From positions 1 through 29,148 of IMG/VR virus record IMGVR_UViG_3300005563_000085: a stretch of 29,148 bases of DNA. One strand, given 5' to 3'. Positions 15,669 to 24,270 of the stretch are shown piece after piece. The position numbers were made by a program, and so were the translations under genes. The stretch comes from a virus. Within the stretch, counting starts at the first letter, position 1, and each line of letters opens with the position of its first letter. The notes under the pieces are model-generated. The model saw only the letters and a list, made by a program, of their open reading frames with translations, did no database searches and was not told the origin of the DNA.

Positions 15669-16615
15669 GACCAGTTCTTCGCCGCGACGGTCAGGATCAC
15701 GTCGGCCCCGCCGTTGGGGGTGGAGAGGTGCAGCATGTGCTTGCCGTTGCCGAGCGTGGGCTGCGAGCCGCCGCCGTAGCGCGTGACCGCGGGCCAGGCG
15801 GGGATGGCGCCCGCCGAGATCGTGAGCCAGAAGGTCACCGACTGCGCCTGGCTCCCGGTGAAGCCGGAGTAGGTGAAGGTCGTATTGGCCGAGATGGACG
15901 CCGACTGCGTGTCGCTGGCCGAGAAGTCCACGTTGACGCCGGTGATCGGGACCGTGGTGAACTTGGTCGAGCCGGTCTGCGTCATGCCCCCGGTGATCAC
16001 CGGGGCATTGGACCCCACAGCCCCGATGGCGGCGGCGCTGATGGGGGCCCACGAGGCGGTCGTGCCGTTGGTGGTGAGGAACGAACCGTTATTGCCGGGC
16101 TGGCCGGGCAGGATGCCGGTGTTCAGCCCAAAGGCCGTGGCGTCCACATAGGCCTTGGTGGCGGCGTCCTGCGGGTTGGCGGGGTCGGAGACGCCCTGCA
16201 GCCGCTGGTTGGAGAAGTAGAAGCCCTGGACGCGCACCACGTTGGTCCCGTCGCAGATGAGGGTGACGATCTCCGAGCCCCGCACCTGGGCGGCGACGCC
16301 CGAGCCGGTGGAGAAGGTCGCGATCTGCGGGGTGGCGTTCCAGGCGTGGTAGACCTTGGACGTGGACGGGATGGTGATGGTGAAGTTGGCCGTGGGCGAG
16401 CCGGTGAGCTTGATCACCGCGCGCCGGGCCTCGTCGGTGACGAAGTTGGTAGCCGTCAGCGCATGGTCGCCGGTGACCACCAGGGACGTGACGCCGGCAA
16501 TGGCGTCGTCAATCAGGTCAAGGGCGGTGTCGAGAAGGTCGCCCCACAGGTTGACGTTGTTCCCCGCGCCCTGCTTGCGGACGCGGAGGCTGGAGGTTGC
16601 GGAGTCAGCGGTCAT
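15665..16615 (-). CDS. Putative tail fibre or appendage protein
   Basis: A 316-residue protein. The first 60 residues (VNLWGDLLDTALDLIDDAIAG and following) resemble the N-terminal attachment segment of many phage fibres. A fibre-type PQDAATKAYVDAT motif is at about 148-160, followed by a GSFLTTNGTTASW stretch. The C-terminal part is beta-rich (TTVPITGVNVDFSASDTQ, FTYSGFTGSQAQSVTFWLTIS). The DAATKAYVD motif is a well-known element of phage tail fibre proteins and supports the call. The gene overlaps the previous one by 4 bases and the Ig-repeat gene by GTGA, so they are co-expressed and may form one appendage. Confidence 0.8.
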   Translation of the reverse strand: MTADSATSSLRVRKQGAGNNVNLWGDLLDTALDLIDDAIAGVTSLVVTGDHALTATNFVTDEARRAVIKLTGSPTANFTITIPSTSKVYHAWNATPQIATFSTGSGVAAQVRGSEIVTLICDGTNVVRVQGFYFSNQRLQGVSDPANPQDAATKAYVDATAFGLNTGILPGQPGNNGSFLTTNGTTASWAPISAAAIGAVGSNAPVITGGMTQTGSTKFTTVPITGVNVDFSASDTQSASISANTTFTYSGFTGSQAQSVTFWLTISAGAIPAWPAVTRYGGGSQPTLGNGKHMLHLSTPNGGADVILTVAAKNWS

Positions 16616-16866
16616 ACGATCATGGCTCCGGTGTCCTCACGGTACCAATGGGCGCCGTTGGAGTGCGCCAGGACGTTCAAATCCGTTGCGTAAACCACGC
16701 AATTCACGTAGATTTTCGCGTTGGTCGTGTTCATCAGCGTCGAGGCCATGGGATAGGCCGGCTGGGGCTGTTTCGGCCCCTCGATCAGGGCCACGCGCCG
16801 GTCCAAATCGAGCAGGTAGTTGCGAAGGACGGCCTCGCCCGGAAGGATCGGGACCGAGAGGCTCAC
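16612..16866 (-). CDS. Small conserved-type virion-region protein
   Basis: An 84-residue protein without signal or membrane segment. It has an N-terminal helical stretch containing LRNYLLDLDRRVALIEG and a C-terminal strand-rich part (AKIYVNCVVYATDLNVLAHSNGAHWYREDTG). The latter resembles short fibre-associated or capsid-associated modules that name a position on a surface (GAHWYREDTG). Function unknown. It is joined by ATGA overlaps both to the adaptor gene upstream and to the fibre gene downstream, so it is probably part of the neck or appendage. Confidence 0.65.
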   Translation of the reverse strand: MSLSVPILPGEAVLRNYLLDLDRRVALIEGPKQPQPAYPMASTLMNTTNAKIYVNCVVYATDLNVLAHSNGAHWYREDTGAMIV

Positions 16867-17534
16867 ACCACGCCCCCGGGATAGGCCGCGGTCTGGATCG
16901 GGCCGGACATGCTGTCCTTGGCGTCGCGGGAGTTGATGTCGTCCAGCAGCGCCCCGAACCGCTGTCCGAAGCGGTCGGCGTTGTTGTCGTCTTCGAGGAA
17001 CTGATAGAGCGCCTCCAGGCCCCCGTAGAGGTAGAGGTAGGGGTACTTGGCCAGGACGACGTTCGTGTCCCCGTCGTTCACCAGGATCAGGGGCTCTTTG
17101 TAGTAGAGCATCTTGCCCGTGGCGGCGCCGGAGAAGAGCGGGGCCAGGTGGAACTCGCCCCCCTCAAGCGCCAGGCTGTCGGGATACTCCACGGTCGAGT
17201 ACATGGCGCACCGCTCAGCGGCCATTTCCGGGGAGATGACGTTCAGCGTGATCCGCGGCGAGGTGTCGAGGTAGCAGCGCTTCAGGGCCAGGAAACCCTC
17301 GGGCAGTGTCGCGCCCTCCCCGCCGAGCTCGCTCTGGAACAGGAGGTTCAGGCCGGTGCCGGAATCGCCCCCCACGACCACATCGGCCGTCGAGAGCAGG
17401 ACGTTGGAGCGCAGGCGGCGGCAGATCTCCTGATGAGCCCAGAAGGCGAAGTCATCGAGGCTGTCGGTCAGGTCCGACCGCGTGGCCCAGGAGGCCAGAG
17501 AGGCCTTCAGGCCGCCGTAGGTGCTCAGGCTCAT
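16863..17534 (-). CDS. Head-tail adaptor protein (SU10-adaptor-like)
   Basis: A 223-residue protein. Residues 1-45 (STYGGLKASLASWATRSDLT, then DDFAFWAHQEICRRLRSN) match the opening of adaptor proteins of the SU10/phiEco32 type and of related neck proteins in short-tailed phages. The C-terminal part (YPYLYLYGGLEALYQFLEDDNNADRFGQRF) is another typical segment of this family, a helical bundle that contacts the portal. It should form the ring between portal and nozzle. Position after the capsid block and before tail genes agrees. The call is by sequence resemblance and order. Confidence 0.8.
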   Translation of the reverse strand: MSLSTYGGLKASLASWATRSDLTDSLDDFAFWAHQEICRRLRSNVLLSTADVVVGGDSGTGLNLLFQSELGGEGATLPEGFLALKRCYLDTSPRITLNVISPEMAAERCAMYSTVEYPDSLALEGGEFHLAPLFSGAATGKMLYYKEPLILVNDGDTNVVLAKYPYLYLYGGLEALYQFLEDDNNADRFGQRFGALLDDINSRDAKDSMSGPIQTAAYPGGVV

Positions 17535-17869
17535 CGAAGGACCCCGTTCGATACGCCGACACGCCCGTCAGCGGTCCTGAGGTGCGCCCAATCGGGGTCG
17601 TTGAGCTTCTGGGCGAGCTTGTCGGAGCAGTCGGGATCGAGGAACCACCACCCCTCCTCGTTCAGCCACTTGAGGCCGATGATGTAGGGGATGGAGGCGA
17701 CCCGGCGCAGCTCGCGGGTGGCGGAATAGCCGTCGTTGTGGCTCCGCATCGCCTTGTTGCGCTCGATCACGGGGTCCGTGGGCGCGGTGGCGGCGAAGCG
17801 CGTTCCGGTCTCGTCCTCGACCATCGAATGGTCGATGCCGGCCGAGGACCGGAACAGGTGTGTCTTCAT
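17531..17869 (-). CDS. Conserved-type phage protein of unknown function
   Basis: A 112-residue protein with a phage-like central motif: IERNKAMRSHNDGYSATRELRRVASIPYIIGLKWLNEEG, followed by a Trp-rich stretch and DPDWAHLRTADG. I recall similar small proteins in other podovirus-type head modules, but no function is known to me. No membrane span or catalytic motif can be seen. It overlaps both neighbours by 4 bases, between the 136-residue head-region protein and the adaptor, which suggests a head-completion role. Confidence 0.7.
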   Translation of the reverse strand: MKTHLFRSSAGIDHSMVEDETGTRFAATAPTDPVIERNKAMRSHNDGYSATRELRRVASIPYIIGLKWLNEEGWWFLDPDCSDKLAQKLNDPDWAHLRTADGRVGVSNGVLR

Positions 17870-18276
17870 TGCATATAGGCTTCGGCTTCGGAGGCCTCAG
17901 CCTCCTCGCGGGCGCGGCGCTCGGCCTCCAGACGCGAGCGGGCGGCGTCCATGCGAACGCGCCGGTACTCCTCGGCCGCTTGCTTGGCGCCGTCGAAATT
18001 GACGTAGCCGCGTTCGTAGAGATTGATGGCCACGGGAAGCTGCAGGGAAGGCGTCTCGCCCTCTTCGTAGTAGGCGTCACCGATACCGCCGAAGTGCTCG
18101 CCCATGCTGACCTTGCCGTCGCCTTGGGGAAGCACGGTGCATTGCACGGTGGGAATCTCCTGGGCCTCGCCCTTTTCGCGCTTGGCCTGGCGGGCAGCGC
18201 GCTTACGCAGCGCCTCCATCTCGGCGAGCATGACTCGGCTTTCCGCCTGGGTGGCGGTCTTCGACAGTGACGGCAT
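17866..18276 (-). CDS. Putative head-region accessory protein
   Basis: A 136-residue protein with highly charged helical ends: residues 10-40 (EMEALRKRAARQAKREKGEAQE) and 95-135 (EEYRRVRMDAARSRLEAERRAREEAEASEAEA). A central strand-rich part lies between (IPTVQCTVLPQGDGKVSMGEHF). Coiled-coil ends around a small beta core do not match a family I know. It is the first gene after the hairpin that follows the major capsid gene, so it may be expressed at a lower level than the capsid. Confidence 0.7.
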   Translation of the reverse strand: MPSLSKTATQAESRVMLAEMEALRKRAARQAKREKGEAQEIPTVQCTVLPQGDGKVSMGEHFGGIGDAYYEEGETPSLQLPVAINLYERGYVNFDGAKQAAEEYRRVRMDAARSRLEAERRAREEAEASEAEAYMQ

Positions 18277-18293
18277 GAAATCCTCAGAAAGGC

Positions 18294-18319
18294 GGGGCCG
18301 CCCAAGACGGAGCGGCCCC
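18294..18319 (-). terminator. Hairpin terminator candidate after the major capsid gene
   Basis: GGGGCCGC (18294-18301) and GCGGCCCC (18312-18319) form a perfect 8-bp GC-rich stem with a 10-base loop, in the 59-base gap after the major capsid stop. On the minus strand it is followed by GCCTTTCT, a short T run. This is probably a partial (leaky) terminator or a 3'-end stabiliser for capsid mRNA. Confidence 0.5.
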
Positions 18320-18335
18320 TAGTTCAGGGGGAGAC

Positions 18336-19301
18336 TTAGGAGAGGTCGCGGATGGCGAAGTGGGCCTTCTCGTTGGCGACCACGAGGCCCTTCTCCATGG
18401 TGAGGAGGAACTTCATGTTGTCGCCGCTGGAGGCCAGATCCTTCGACTTCAGGCCGTCGAGGGTCGCCACCTTGGCCATCTTCGGGTTCACGCCCACCAC
18501 GTCGCGCGTCAGCCCGTAGGCGTGCGGGATCGCGGTCAGCTTGCCGAAGTCGGAGACGTAGACTTCCGCGGCGCCGTAGATGGTGGCCTGCGAACCGCCG
18601 GACACGTCGGCCCGGATGTCGGCAATGCCGGTGAAGGTAGAGAAGGTCTGCTTGGTGGACGGACCCATGTAGAGCTGGGTCGGCAGGTTGCCTGCGCCGG
18701 CGTTGGTGAAGGTGGTCGAGAGGACCGACTTCAGGATGGCCTCGGTGAAGGTGCGCTGCGTGCCGTTGGTCGCCGCAGCCACGATGCCGGCGGAGAAGCC
18801 GCCGTCCGAACCGCCCGCACCCTTGGAGGTGTTGGAGGTCAGGAAGGCGAGGATGCCGGCGGTCTTGCGGGTGGTGGCGCCCGATTCAGCGACGGAGGCG
18901 AAGTTGCCCACGACGCGGATTTCGAAGTCGCGCTTCATCTCGATGGTCTTGAGGACCTTCTGACGAGCGAGTTCCGAGGCGCGGCCGGCCTTGTCCACGA
19001 TCTCCTGGGTGCGGGAGACGCCGCCCGCCTTGGCCACGATCTGGACATAGTTGCCCAGGCGCGTGGTCAGGTTGGGCGAACCCAGCGTGTAGTCGTCGCC
19101 TTCCAGTTGGGCGTTGGTCGCCGAGGCCGCAGCCAGGGTTTCTGTCTGCCATTCGTGGAAGATGTTGGAGGCCTTGGTGGTGCCGATGTTGGAGGTGAAC
19201 GGGGTCTCCTCCGGGGCTACACGATAGATGGTGTCTTCCAGATCCTCGCGGACGCCGACGTTGGGCGTGGCGGAGGTGACGGTGTTGGTAGGCGCAGTCA
19301 T
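18336..19301 (-). CDS. Major capsid protein (SU10/DUF5309 type)
   Basis: A 321-residue protein with the recognisable opening of the SU10 major capsid family (DUF5309): REDLEDTIYRVAPEETPFTSNIG, followed by FHEWQTETLAAAS, the LGNYVQIVAKAGGVSRTQEIVDKAG stretch and the E-loop/P-domain helix LARQKVLKTIEMKRDFE. The family adopts the HK97 fold and forms the icosahedral or prolate shell. Gene order (scaffold directly upstream with a 4-base gap) and length (about 320 residues) are as expected. It is followed by a hairpin, which fits its need for high expression. Confidence 0.95.
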   Translation of the reverse strand: MTAPTNTVTSATPNVGVREDLEDTIYRVAPEETPFTSNIGTTKASNIFHEWQTETLAAASATNAQLEGDDYTLGSPNLTTRLGNYVQIVAKAGGVSRTQEIVDKAGRASELARQKVLKTIEMKRDFEIRVVGNFASVAESGATTRKTAGILAFLTSNTSKGAGGSDGGFSAGIVAAATNGTQRTFTEAILKSVLSTTFTNAGAGNLPTQLYMGPSTKQTFSTFTGIADIRADVSGGSQATIYGAAEVYVSDFGKLTAIPHAYGLTRDVVGVNPKMAKVATLDGLKSKDLASSGDNMKFLLTMEKGLVVANEKAHFAIRDLS

Positions 19302-19305
19302 GTAT

Positions 19306-20316
19306 TCAAGCCTTTCGGGCCAGAAGCAGGGCCACGGCGTCGTCTACGCTGCGGGTTTGTGCGAAGCGGTTGGCGACCTGGGTGGCCGTGCGTTGGGGGG
19401 AAGCCTGCGCTTGGGCGGCGGCGGGCCTTGCGGCGGCGCGCTGCTGGGCGACAGGTGCGGGTTTGGGGGTTTTCGGGGCCTTTTCGAGCGCCTTGAGCTC
19501 GCGCCATTGCATCGCGTCGTGGGCAATGCTCATCTCAGCGGCGGAGATGCGTGCAACTGCTTCCTGCGGGATGCCCCTCACCTCGATCAGGTGCTTAACG
19601 ACCTTCTGTCGAACGTCGGCCCCTTTCGTGGGGTCGGCGGGATCAGGGGCCAGAACCGGGTCGAGGGTGGAGAGCGCCTTCCATTCGGTCTGCACGAAGG
19701 CCTTGTGGGCTTCCTGCTGGGCCGTCTGTTCAGCTTGGGCGAGTTGGGCGAGCTGCTTCTGCTCGGTTTCGTACTGCGCCTTCAGGACGAACGCCTGTTC
19801 CGCGCCGTGCTCCTGTGCGACCTGCGCCCAATCCGGTTCGCCCCAGCGCTGCTGGAACGTCTTGACGGCTTGGGGCAGGAAATCCGCCAGTTGCGTGGCG
19901 AGGGCCTGGACGCCCGCGACTTCCTTCTGGGCAGCTTCCACCGCCTTGGCAGCTTCGGCCTTGGCCTTGGCGGCGGCTTCCTCACGCGGCCCTTCCTGGG
20001 CAAGCACGACGGCTTGCAATTCGGCGGGCAGCTTGGCGAAATCGGCCTTGGCTTCCTTTGACCAGTAGACAGGCGGCTCGACAGGCTCGACGGCCTCGGC
20101 TTCCGTGTCATCATCCCCCTCGGCGACGGTTTCGGCGTCGTCCTCGGGCTCTTCGGCGGGCTGGTCGGCCCCTTCGATCTCGTCTTGCTCCTCAGCGGCC
20201 TCTACGGGCGCTTCCGGGGCGTCGTTTTCCTCAGGCTCAGGCGCCGGCGCGACCAGGGACTCGATAGCCTGGTCAACGGACAGGGCGCCGCTCTCCGGCG
20301 AGGCGGATTCGGTCAT
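19306..20316 (-). CDS. Capsid scaffolding protein
   Basis: A 336-residue protein with the typical design of phage scaffolds. Residues 1-80 are extremely acidic (Glu/Asp/Ala/Pro, EPEENDAPEAPVEAAEEQDE). Residues 100-220 are a long Ala/Glu/Lys/Gln-rich helical and probably coiled-coil part (REEAAAKAKAEAAKAVEAAQ). The C-terminus (from about 280) is Ala/Gln/Lys/Arg-rich and basic, the part that usually binds the capsid. The gene lies immediately before the major capsid gene. Scaffolds direct procapsid assembly and leave or are degraded before packaging. No protease motif is visible. Confidence 0.85.
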   Translation of the reverse strand: MTESASPESGALSVDQAIESLVAPAPEPEENDAPEAPVEAAEEQDEIEGADQPAEEPEDDAETVAEGDDDTEAEAVEPVEPPVYWSKEAKADFAKLPAELQAVVLAQEGPREEAAAKAKAEAAKAVEAAQKEVAGVQALATQLADFLPQAVKTFQQRWGEPDWAQVAQEHGAEQAFVLKAQYETEQKQLAQLAQAEQTAQQEAHKAFVQTEWKALSTLDPVLAPDPADPTKGADVRQKVVKHLIEVRGIPQEAVARISAAEMSIAHDAMQWRELKALEKAPKTPKPAPVAQQRAAARPAAAQAQASPQRTATQVANRFAQTRSVDDAVALLLARKA

Positions 20317-20344
20317 TCAGACACCGTTTTGGTGGTTTCGGGGG

Positions 20345-20581
20345 TTAGTTCGCCTCGGCGATCGCTTCGGCCATCTGGCCGTCGCCTACCGCCAGGAAGA
20401 GCGCCTTGCGGACCATTTCCACGGTCCCGACGCATTGGTGCAGTCGCATGATCTCAGCCGGGTCAGTCGCGGCCAGCATCTCTTCGGTGTAGCGCTGCTT
20501 CACGGCCATGAACGCCTGTTCGGTCACCCGAAGCTCTTGGGTGGCGCGGCGACCGCGGGCGATGCGCTCTTCGTTGGTCAT
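20345..20581 (-). CDS. Small helical protein between portal and scaffold
   Basis: A 78-residue, almost wholly helical protein (ERIARGRRATQELRVTEQAFMAVKQRYTEEML ...). There are no membrane segments, Cys motifs or catalytic residues. It overlaps the portal stop by 4 bases (ATGA) and precedes the scaffold gene by 28 bases. Small helical proteins at this position occur in many podovirus-type head modules without a known role; head assembly is the most likely context. Confidence 0.7.
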   Translation of the reverse strand: MTNEERIARGRRATQELRVTEQAFMAVKQRYTEEMLAATDPAEIMRLHQCVGTVEMVRKALFLAVGDGQMAEAIAEAN

Positions 20582-22740
20582 CCGGGCTCACCGCCGACTT
20601 GCGGCTGCTGAACGCTGGCCTTCACCTTCGCCATGTTCATCTCGTGCGTTTGGTGGGCCTGGAGAAGCGCTACCTCCCGCTGAAGGGCGAGCTCCTGGGC
20701 GGCGATCTCACGGCGCATCTGAAGCTCGGCGGCGGCCTGCTCGGCCTTCTGCTGCGCCTCCATGGCGTTCTTCTCGCGCTGGAGCTGCAGTTGCGCCTGA
20801 GCCTGCACCGCATCCTGCTGAAGCTGGGCGGCGTGCTTGGCCTGGTCGAGCTGCATCTGCGATTGCGCGGCCTGGGCGTCGCCTTGGGTCTTGGCCTGCA
20901 CCTTGGCCTGCTCGATCTGCAGTTGACCCTGCACCTTGGCCATCATCGGGTCGGGCTTGGGCGGCGGCGGCGGCTTCGTCGGGTCGGACGGATCAGACCA
21001 GAACGCATCGGCCTTCTTCGATCCTGCAGCGCGCTCCCAATCCTCCAGGGCCGCATGGGCGTTGCCGGCGTCCACCAGCGGGCCTTGCAGCCCACCTTGC
21101 AGGCCGACCAGGGCCTGCATCATCTCCAGCCGCTGCGTGCCGATCATCAGCTCGTGCTCGCGGCCGGCGGAGCCCACGCCGACATGGACGTTCATGGCGT
21201 CGCGCTCGGGCCACTGGTTGGGCTGGACGGTCTGCCACTTCTTGCGGATCTTCGCGGTTGGCGGAACATGCTCGGCGGTCGATTGCGCCCGGTACATGGC
21301 GTGGACGCCGAGGAACAGATCCTTCAGGCCCGTCTCGGCGAAGATGCGGGCGATCATGCGCGTGCGGCGCTGGGCCATGGTCATCAGCGCCATGGCGCCC
21401 TTGGCCGTGTCGTGCAGCGTGTCGGGGTTCAGGCCCTGGGCGTTGCGGACGATGCCCGAGCGGCTCTCCGCCATCACCGAGGCGAACTCCAGGGCCTGCC
21501 ACGTATCGACGTTGAGAGGGCCCGCGGAGATGGGGCGCACGGCGTCGCCGGTCTTGGAGCGGACCGGGACGCCAGGCTCGTTCCGCAGAAGGTCCGCCAG
21601 GGTGTGCTCGCTGGCCGCCGCCTCGCTCACCTCCATGCGCTGATTGAGGCTGAAGTAGATGTTGTCCAGCCCGGCGCGAAGCAGCACGGTCTTGATCTTC
21701 TGAATCTCGATCAACTTGTCCGCGACGCTCTGGCCATAGAAGCGGTGCGGGATGATGTAGGGCGTCAGCGCCGCAAACGGGATCTGGCCGATTTCCTCCT
21801 TGTCGAGAAGCACGCGCTCCTCGGAGTCGGTCATGATCCGCCAGACGGTGAGCTCGGTCCCGTTGCCCGGCAGGCGGATGTAGTGGTCGCGCACCTCGAC
21901 AACCCGCAGGTCACCACTCTCGTCGCCCAGGTGCAGGTTGTTCTCGCCGGCCTCGTCGCGGGCTTTCTCGATGGTGTCGTTCTTGTGGTAGTAGCTCGGC
22001 AGCGCGCGGACCTTCTCCGCATCGGCCCCATCGGCGATCAGTTGTTGCACCCGAGGCCGAGAGCGCACGGCGCAATAGGTGGCCTCGCGCAGGTTCACCG
22101 TGTCGCGGGCGACCGTGAAGTCCTCCGGCGGGAACGCCTTGATGCACACCTTGCCGTAAAGTTTGGCCTCGGTGAGGTTGACCGAGCCGTCGTCCTGCTG
22201 GTCGGCGTCGAGGTCGTGACCGCCCATCTGCCCCATGGCCTGGAGCATCGGCGCCATCTCGGCCTGTTCGGCGCTGAGCGAGGCCTGAACCTCGTCCTTG
22301 GACTTCTCCTCCCACCACCAATGCAGGATGCCCGTGCGGACCAGGAGCGCGTCCTTCATGGCCGTGTAGAGGTTCAGGAACCCGGGGTTCTGAACCATCA
22401 CCACGTCAACGATGAAGTCGCTCTCGTCGCGGGCTGGGTCCTCGTCTTCCTCGCCCTGCGGGACGAAGGTGGCCACGTCATCCCCGCCGGTGAAGATCTC
22501 GATTACGTCCGGCAGCACGGTCTCGATGGCGTCGGCGACCGCGGTATCCACGGCGCTGGAGCGGTTGGGCAGCGACGGCACCCGATGCTCGGCGGAGACA
22601 TTGATCATGTCCCCCTTGGCGTAGGCCAGCGCGGTCTCGCGCTCAGCCGTCAGCTCGCCGGAATCGCCCTCGCCGAAGCCGATGGAGCGCTTGCGCTCCT
22701 CGCCAACGATGCGGAGGAGATCTTCGTCGCTGTAGGCCAT
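20578..22740 (-). CDS. Portal protein (P22-size, with coiled-coil barrel tail)
   Basis: A 720-residue portal, close in length to that of P22 (725). The N-terminal half contains the portal-type acidic and aromatic-rich segments (TGILHWWWEEKSKDE; EVRDHYIRLPGNGTELTVWRI; PFAALTPYIIPHRFYGQSVADKLIEIQ). A central helical region follows (ALEFASVMAESRSGIVRNAQGLNP, FAETGLKDLFLGVHAMY). Residues 590-720 start with PPPPPKPDP and continue as a Gln/Ala-rich helix (QAKVQAKTQGDAQAAQSQMQ) like the 'barrel' helices of P22-type portals. The dodecameric ring is the DNA gate and the docking point of the terminase. Minus-strand order terminase, small protein, portal, scaffold and capsid is standard. Confidence 0.92.
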   Translation of the reverse strand: MAYSDEDLLRIVGEERKRSIGFGEGDSGELTAERETALAYAKGDMINVSAEHRVPSLPNRSSAVDTAVADAIETVLPDVIEIFTGGDDVATFVPQGEEDEDPARDESDFIVDVVMVQNPGFLNLYTAMKDALLVRTGILHWWWEEKSKDEVQASLSAEQAEMAPMLQAMGQMGGHDLDADQQDDGSVNLTEAKLYGKVCIKAFPPEDFTVARDTVNLREATYCAVRSRPRVQQLIADGADAEKVRALPSYYHKNDTIEKARDEAGENNLHLGDESGDLRVVEVRDHYIRLPGNGTELTVWRIMTDSEERVLLDKEEIGQIPFAALTPYIIPHRFYGQSVADKLIEIQKIKTVLLRAGLDNIYFSLNQRMEVSEAAASEHTLADLLRNEPGVPVRSKTGDAVRPISAGPLNVDTWQALEFASVMAESRSGIVRNAQGLNPDTLHDTAKGAMALMTMAQRRTRMIARIFAETGLKDLFLGVHAMYRAQSTAEHVPPTAKIRKKWQTVQPNQWPERDAMNVHVGVGSAGREHELMIGTQRLEMMQALVGLQGGLQGPLVDAGNAHAALEDWERAAGSKKADAFWSDPSDPTKPPPPPKPDPMMAKVQGQLQIEQAKVQAKTQGDAQAAQSQMQLDQAKHAAQLQQDAVQAQAQLQLQREKNAMEAQQKAEQAAAELQMRREIAAQELALQREVALLQAHQTHEMNMAKVKASVQQPQVGGEPG

Positions 22741-22983
22741 CTAGAGGGGCTTGGCGCCGCAGATGTTGGTCGCCGTAGTGCCCGTGCTCATGATCCGCAC
22801 GAACACACCAGGCACGATCACGCCGGCCGGCACCGCCTTGAACAGCACCGAAGTCCCCGCAACGGACTGGACGGTCACGTCGCCCGTCACGCCCACGTAG
22901 AAGCCGATGTAGTTGACGAACGCAGTGTCGGAGGGGGTGTTTGCCTCCCACTGCGCCGGGATCATATCGTTGCGATAGCTCAT
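22741..22983 (-). CDS. Small head-module protein of unknown function
   Basis: An 80-residue, beta-rich protein with a start motif MSYRNDMIPAQWEA and short strands (AFVNYIGFYVGVTGDVTVQS, VPAGVIVPGVFVRIMSTG). It sits directly between large terminase and portal with no spacer on either side. Its strands and Gly/Thr turns resemble small phage decoration or head proteins. No signal peptide. It may be a decoration protein, or a head protein translated along with the packaging genes; I cannot assign a family. Confidence 0.65.
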   Translation of the reverse strand: MSYRNDMIPAQWEANTPSDTAFVNYIGFYVGVTGDVTVQSVAGTSVLFKAVPAGVIVPGVFVRIMSTGTTATNICGAKPL

Positions 22984-24270
22984 CTAGACAGCTCCAAAGG
23001 CGGGGATTTCGAGCCTGGCCGTCTTCTTGCGGGGCTCTTCGTAGGCCACAGCCATGATGCCGAACGCATCGGCTCCATGGCTTGACCAGTCGTGTTCTGG
23101 GCCGAGACCGACTTCGCGTTCGTCGTCTCGCTTCTCGTGATAGGCGGCCAGCGCGTCGCGCCCGGGCTCTGTCTTCACCTCGTCAAACCACATGCGCGGA
23201 AAGAGCCTGCGGCCCGCGTCCACACGCAGCATCGCCGCGCCGGGGCCTTGGTTGCGGATCACCTCAACGTCGAAGCCGGCGTCACGCGCCTGGTCCTCGT
23301 AGCTGAGGCCCGTGCTGCTTTCTGGCCCCACGCGAGAGCCATCGTGCGGCAGGTAGACCGTGCAACCCCGATAGCCCCGCTCCCGCAGGAGGGCGAAGTA
23401 GTACGCCGGCGGTTGGTTCGTGCCCTCGATGTAGTCCAGCACGCAGATCTTCTGGCCGATGAACTGCGCCACCCAGATCGCAGTGGCGTCCCTGCGCCCC
23501 AGGTCCCAGAAGGTCCGCACCGCCATGTTGGGATCGCGCGGAACAAAGCCGATGCGCCCATCGCGCTTGGCGTCGCTCAGGCTCGATGCGTAGTAGGCGC
23601 CCTCATGCACGGCTTTGAAGTCGCCTTCCCAGATGTGGTCGTACTGCTCCGGGCGCTCGCGCTGGTCCTTCAGCCGCTTGCGCTCCAGGATCGCGGGAAA
23701 CCACGGGTTGTCGCGCCAGTTCATCTCCACAATCCGCATCAGCGGGTCGTGCGCTTCGCGGAAGCGCTTGTGTGTCGGGCTGCGCTTGCTCTCGGGATTC
23801 CAGGTGACCCAGAGCTCGCTGTCCTCCTCGCGCAAGGTCGGGATCAGTTTGACCCAGGCCTCCTCCGTCACGGGCTCGGCTTCGTCCACCCAAGCCAGGC
23901 GGATGCGGGACTTCGACTTGATGCTGTCGATGTTGCGGTCCAGGCCGCTGAAGGCGTAGCTGATCCGGCCGCACGCCGTGGTGATGTACTTCTCGCCGAT
24001 GTCGAAGTGCGGCTTCAGCCAGTCTGTCTCGCGGATCGCCGCCTTGATCTCCTCCAGCGAGGAATCGGCGAGGGAGTTCATGAACTGGCGTCCGCAGAGG
24101 ACGATGCCCTCCTCGCCGGCTTGGGCCCACATATGGGCCTTCACCGCGGTCATCTTGGCGAAGGTTCGGGTCTTCGCTGAACCTCGGCCGCCGTACGATC
24201 CCCGGATATCGGCTTGGCCCTGAAAGACGGGGACTAGCTTATCGGGGATCTCAAGCCTTGCCGTCGCCAC
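22984..24270 (-). CDS. terL: Terminase large subunit (packaging ATPase/nuclease)
   Basis: A 428-residue terminase. Walker A is GGRGSAKT at 27-34 and Walker B is LAWVDEAE at 125-132, so Asp129/Glu130 should support ATP hydrolysis. The motor domain continues with WVTWNPES (coupling motif) and an NPWFP stretch. The C-terminal RNase-H-like nuclease begins at FWDLGRRDAT (about 248), an acidic residue that should hold metal, and ends in HDWSSHGADAFGIMA, a typical terminase closing motif with further acidic metal ligands. It cuts concatemeric DNA and pumps it through the portal. It overlaps the small-subunit-like gene by 20 bases. Family: phage terminase with an ATPase and an RNase H-like nuclease. 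Confidence 0.95.
   Translation of the reverse strand: MATARLEIPDKLVPVFQGQADIRGSYGGRGSAKTRTFAKMTAVKAHMWAQAGEEGIVLCGRQFMNSLADSSLEEIKAAIRETDWLKPHFDIGEKYITTACGRISYAFSGLDRNIDSIKSKSRIRLAWVDEAEPVTEEAWVKLIPTLREEDSELWVTWNPESKRSPTHKRFREAHDPLMRIVEMNWRDNPWFPAILERKRLKDQRERPEQYDHIWEGDFKAVHEGAYYASSLSDAKRDGRIGFVPRDPNMAVRTFWDLGRRDATAIWVAQFIGQKICVLDYIEGTNQPPAYYFALLRERGYRGCTVYLPHDGSRVGPESSTGLSYEDQARDAGFDVEVIRNQGPGAAMLRVDAGRRLFPRMWFDEVKTEPGRDALAAYHEKRDDEREVGLGPEHDWSSHGADAFGIMAVAYEEPRKKTARLEIPAFGAV

Noticed and set aside
15669-16052. Upstream extension of the Ig-repeat gene
   Set aside because: The added residues are Arg/His-rich and lie inside the fibre gene; the GTG at 15668 has a GTGA junction with that gene.
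20599-23085. Plus-strand open frame of 828 codons antisense to the portal and terminase end
   Set aside because: It lies opposite confident portal and terminase genes; the translation is rich in Leu, Arg, His and Gly without domain patterns. Long antisense frames are common in high-GC DNA.
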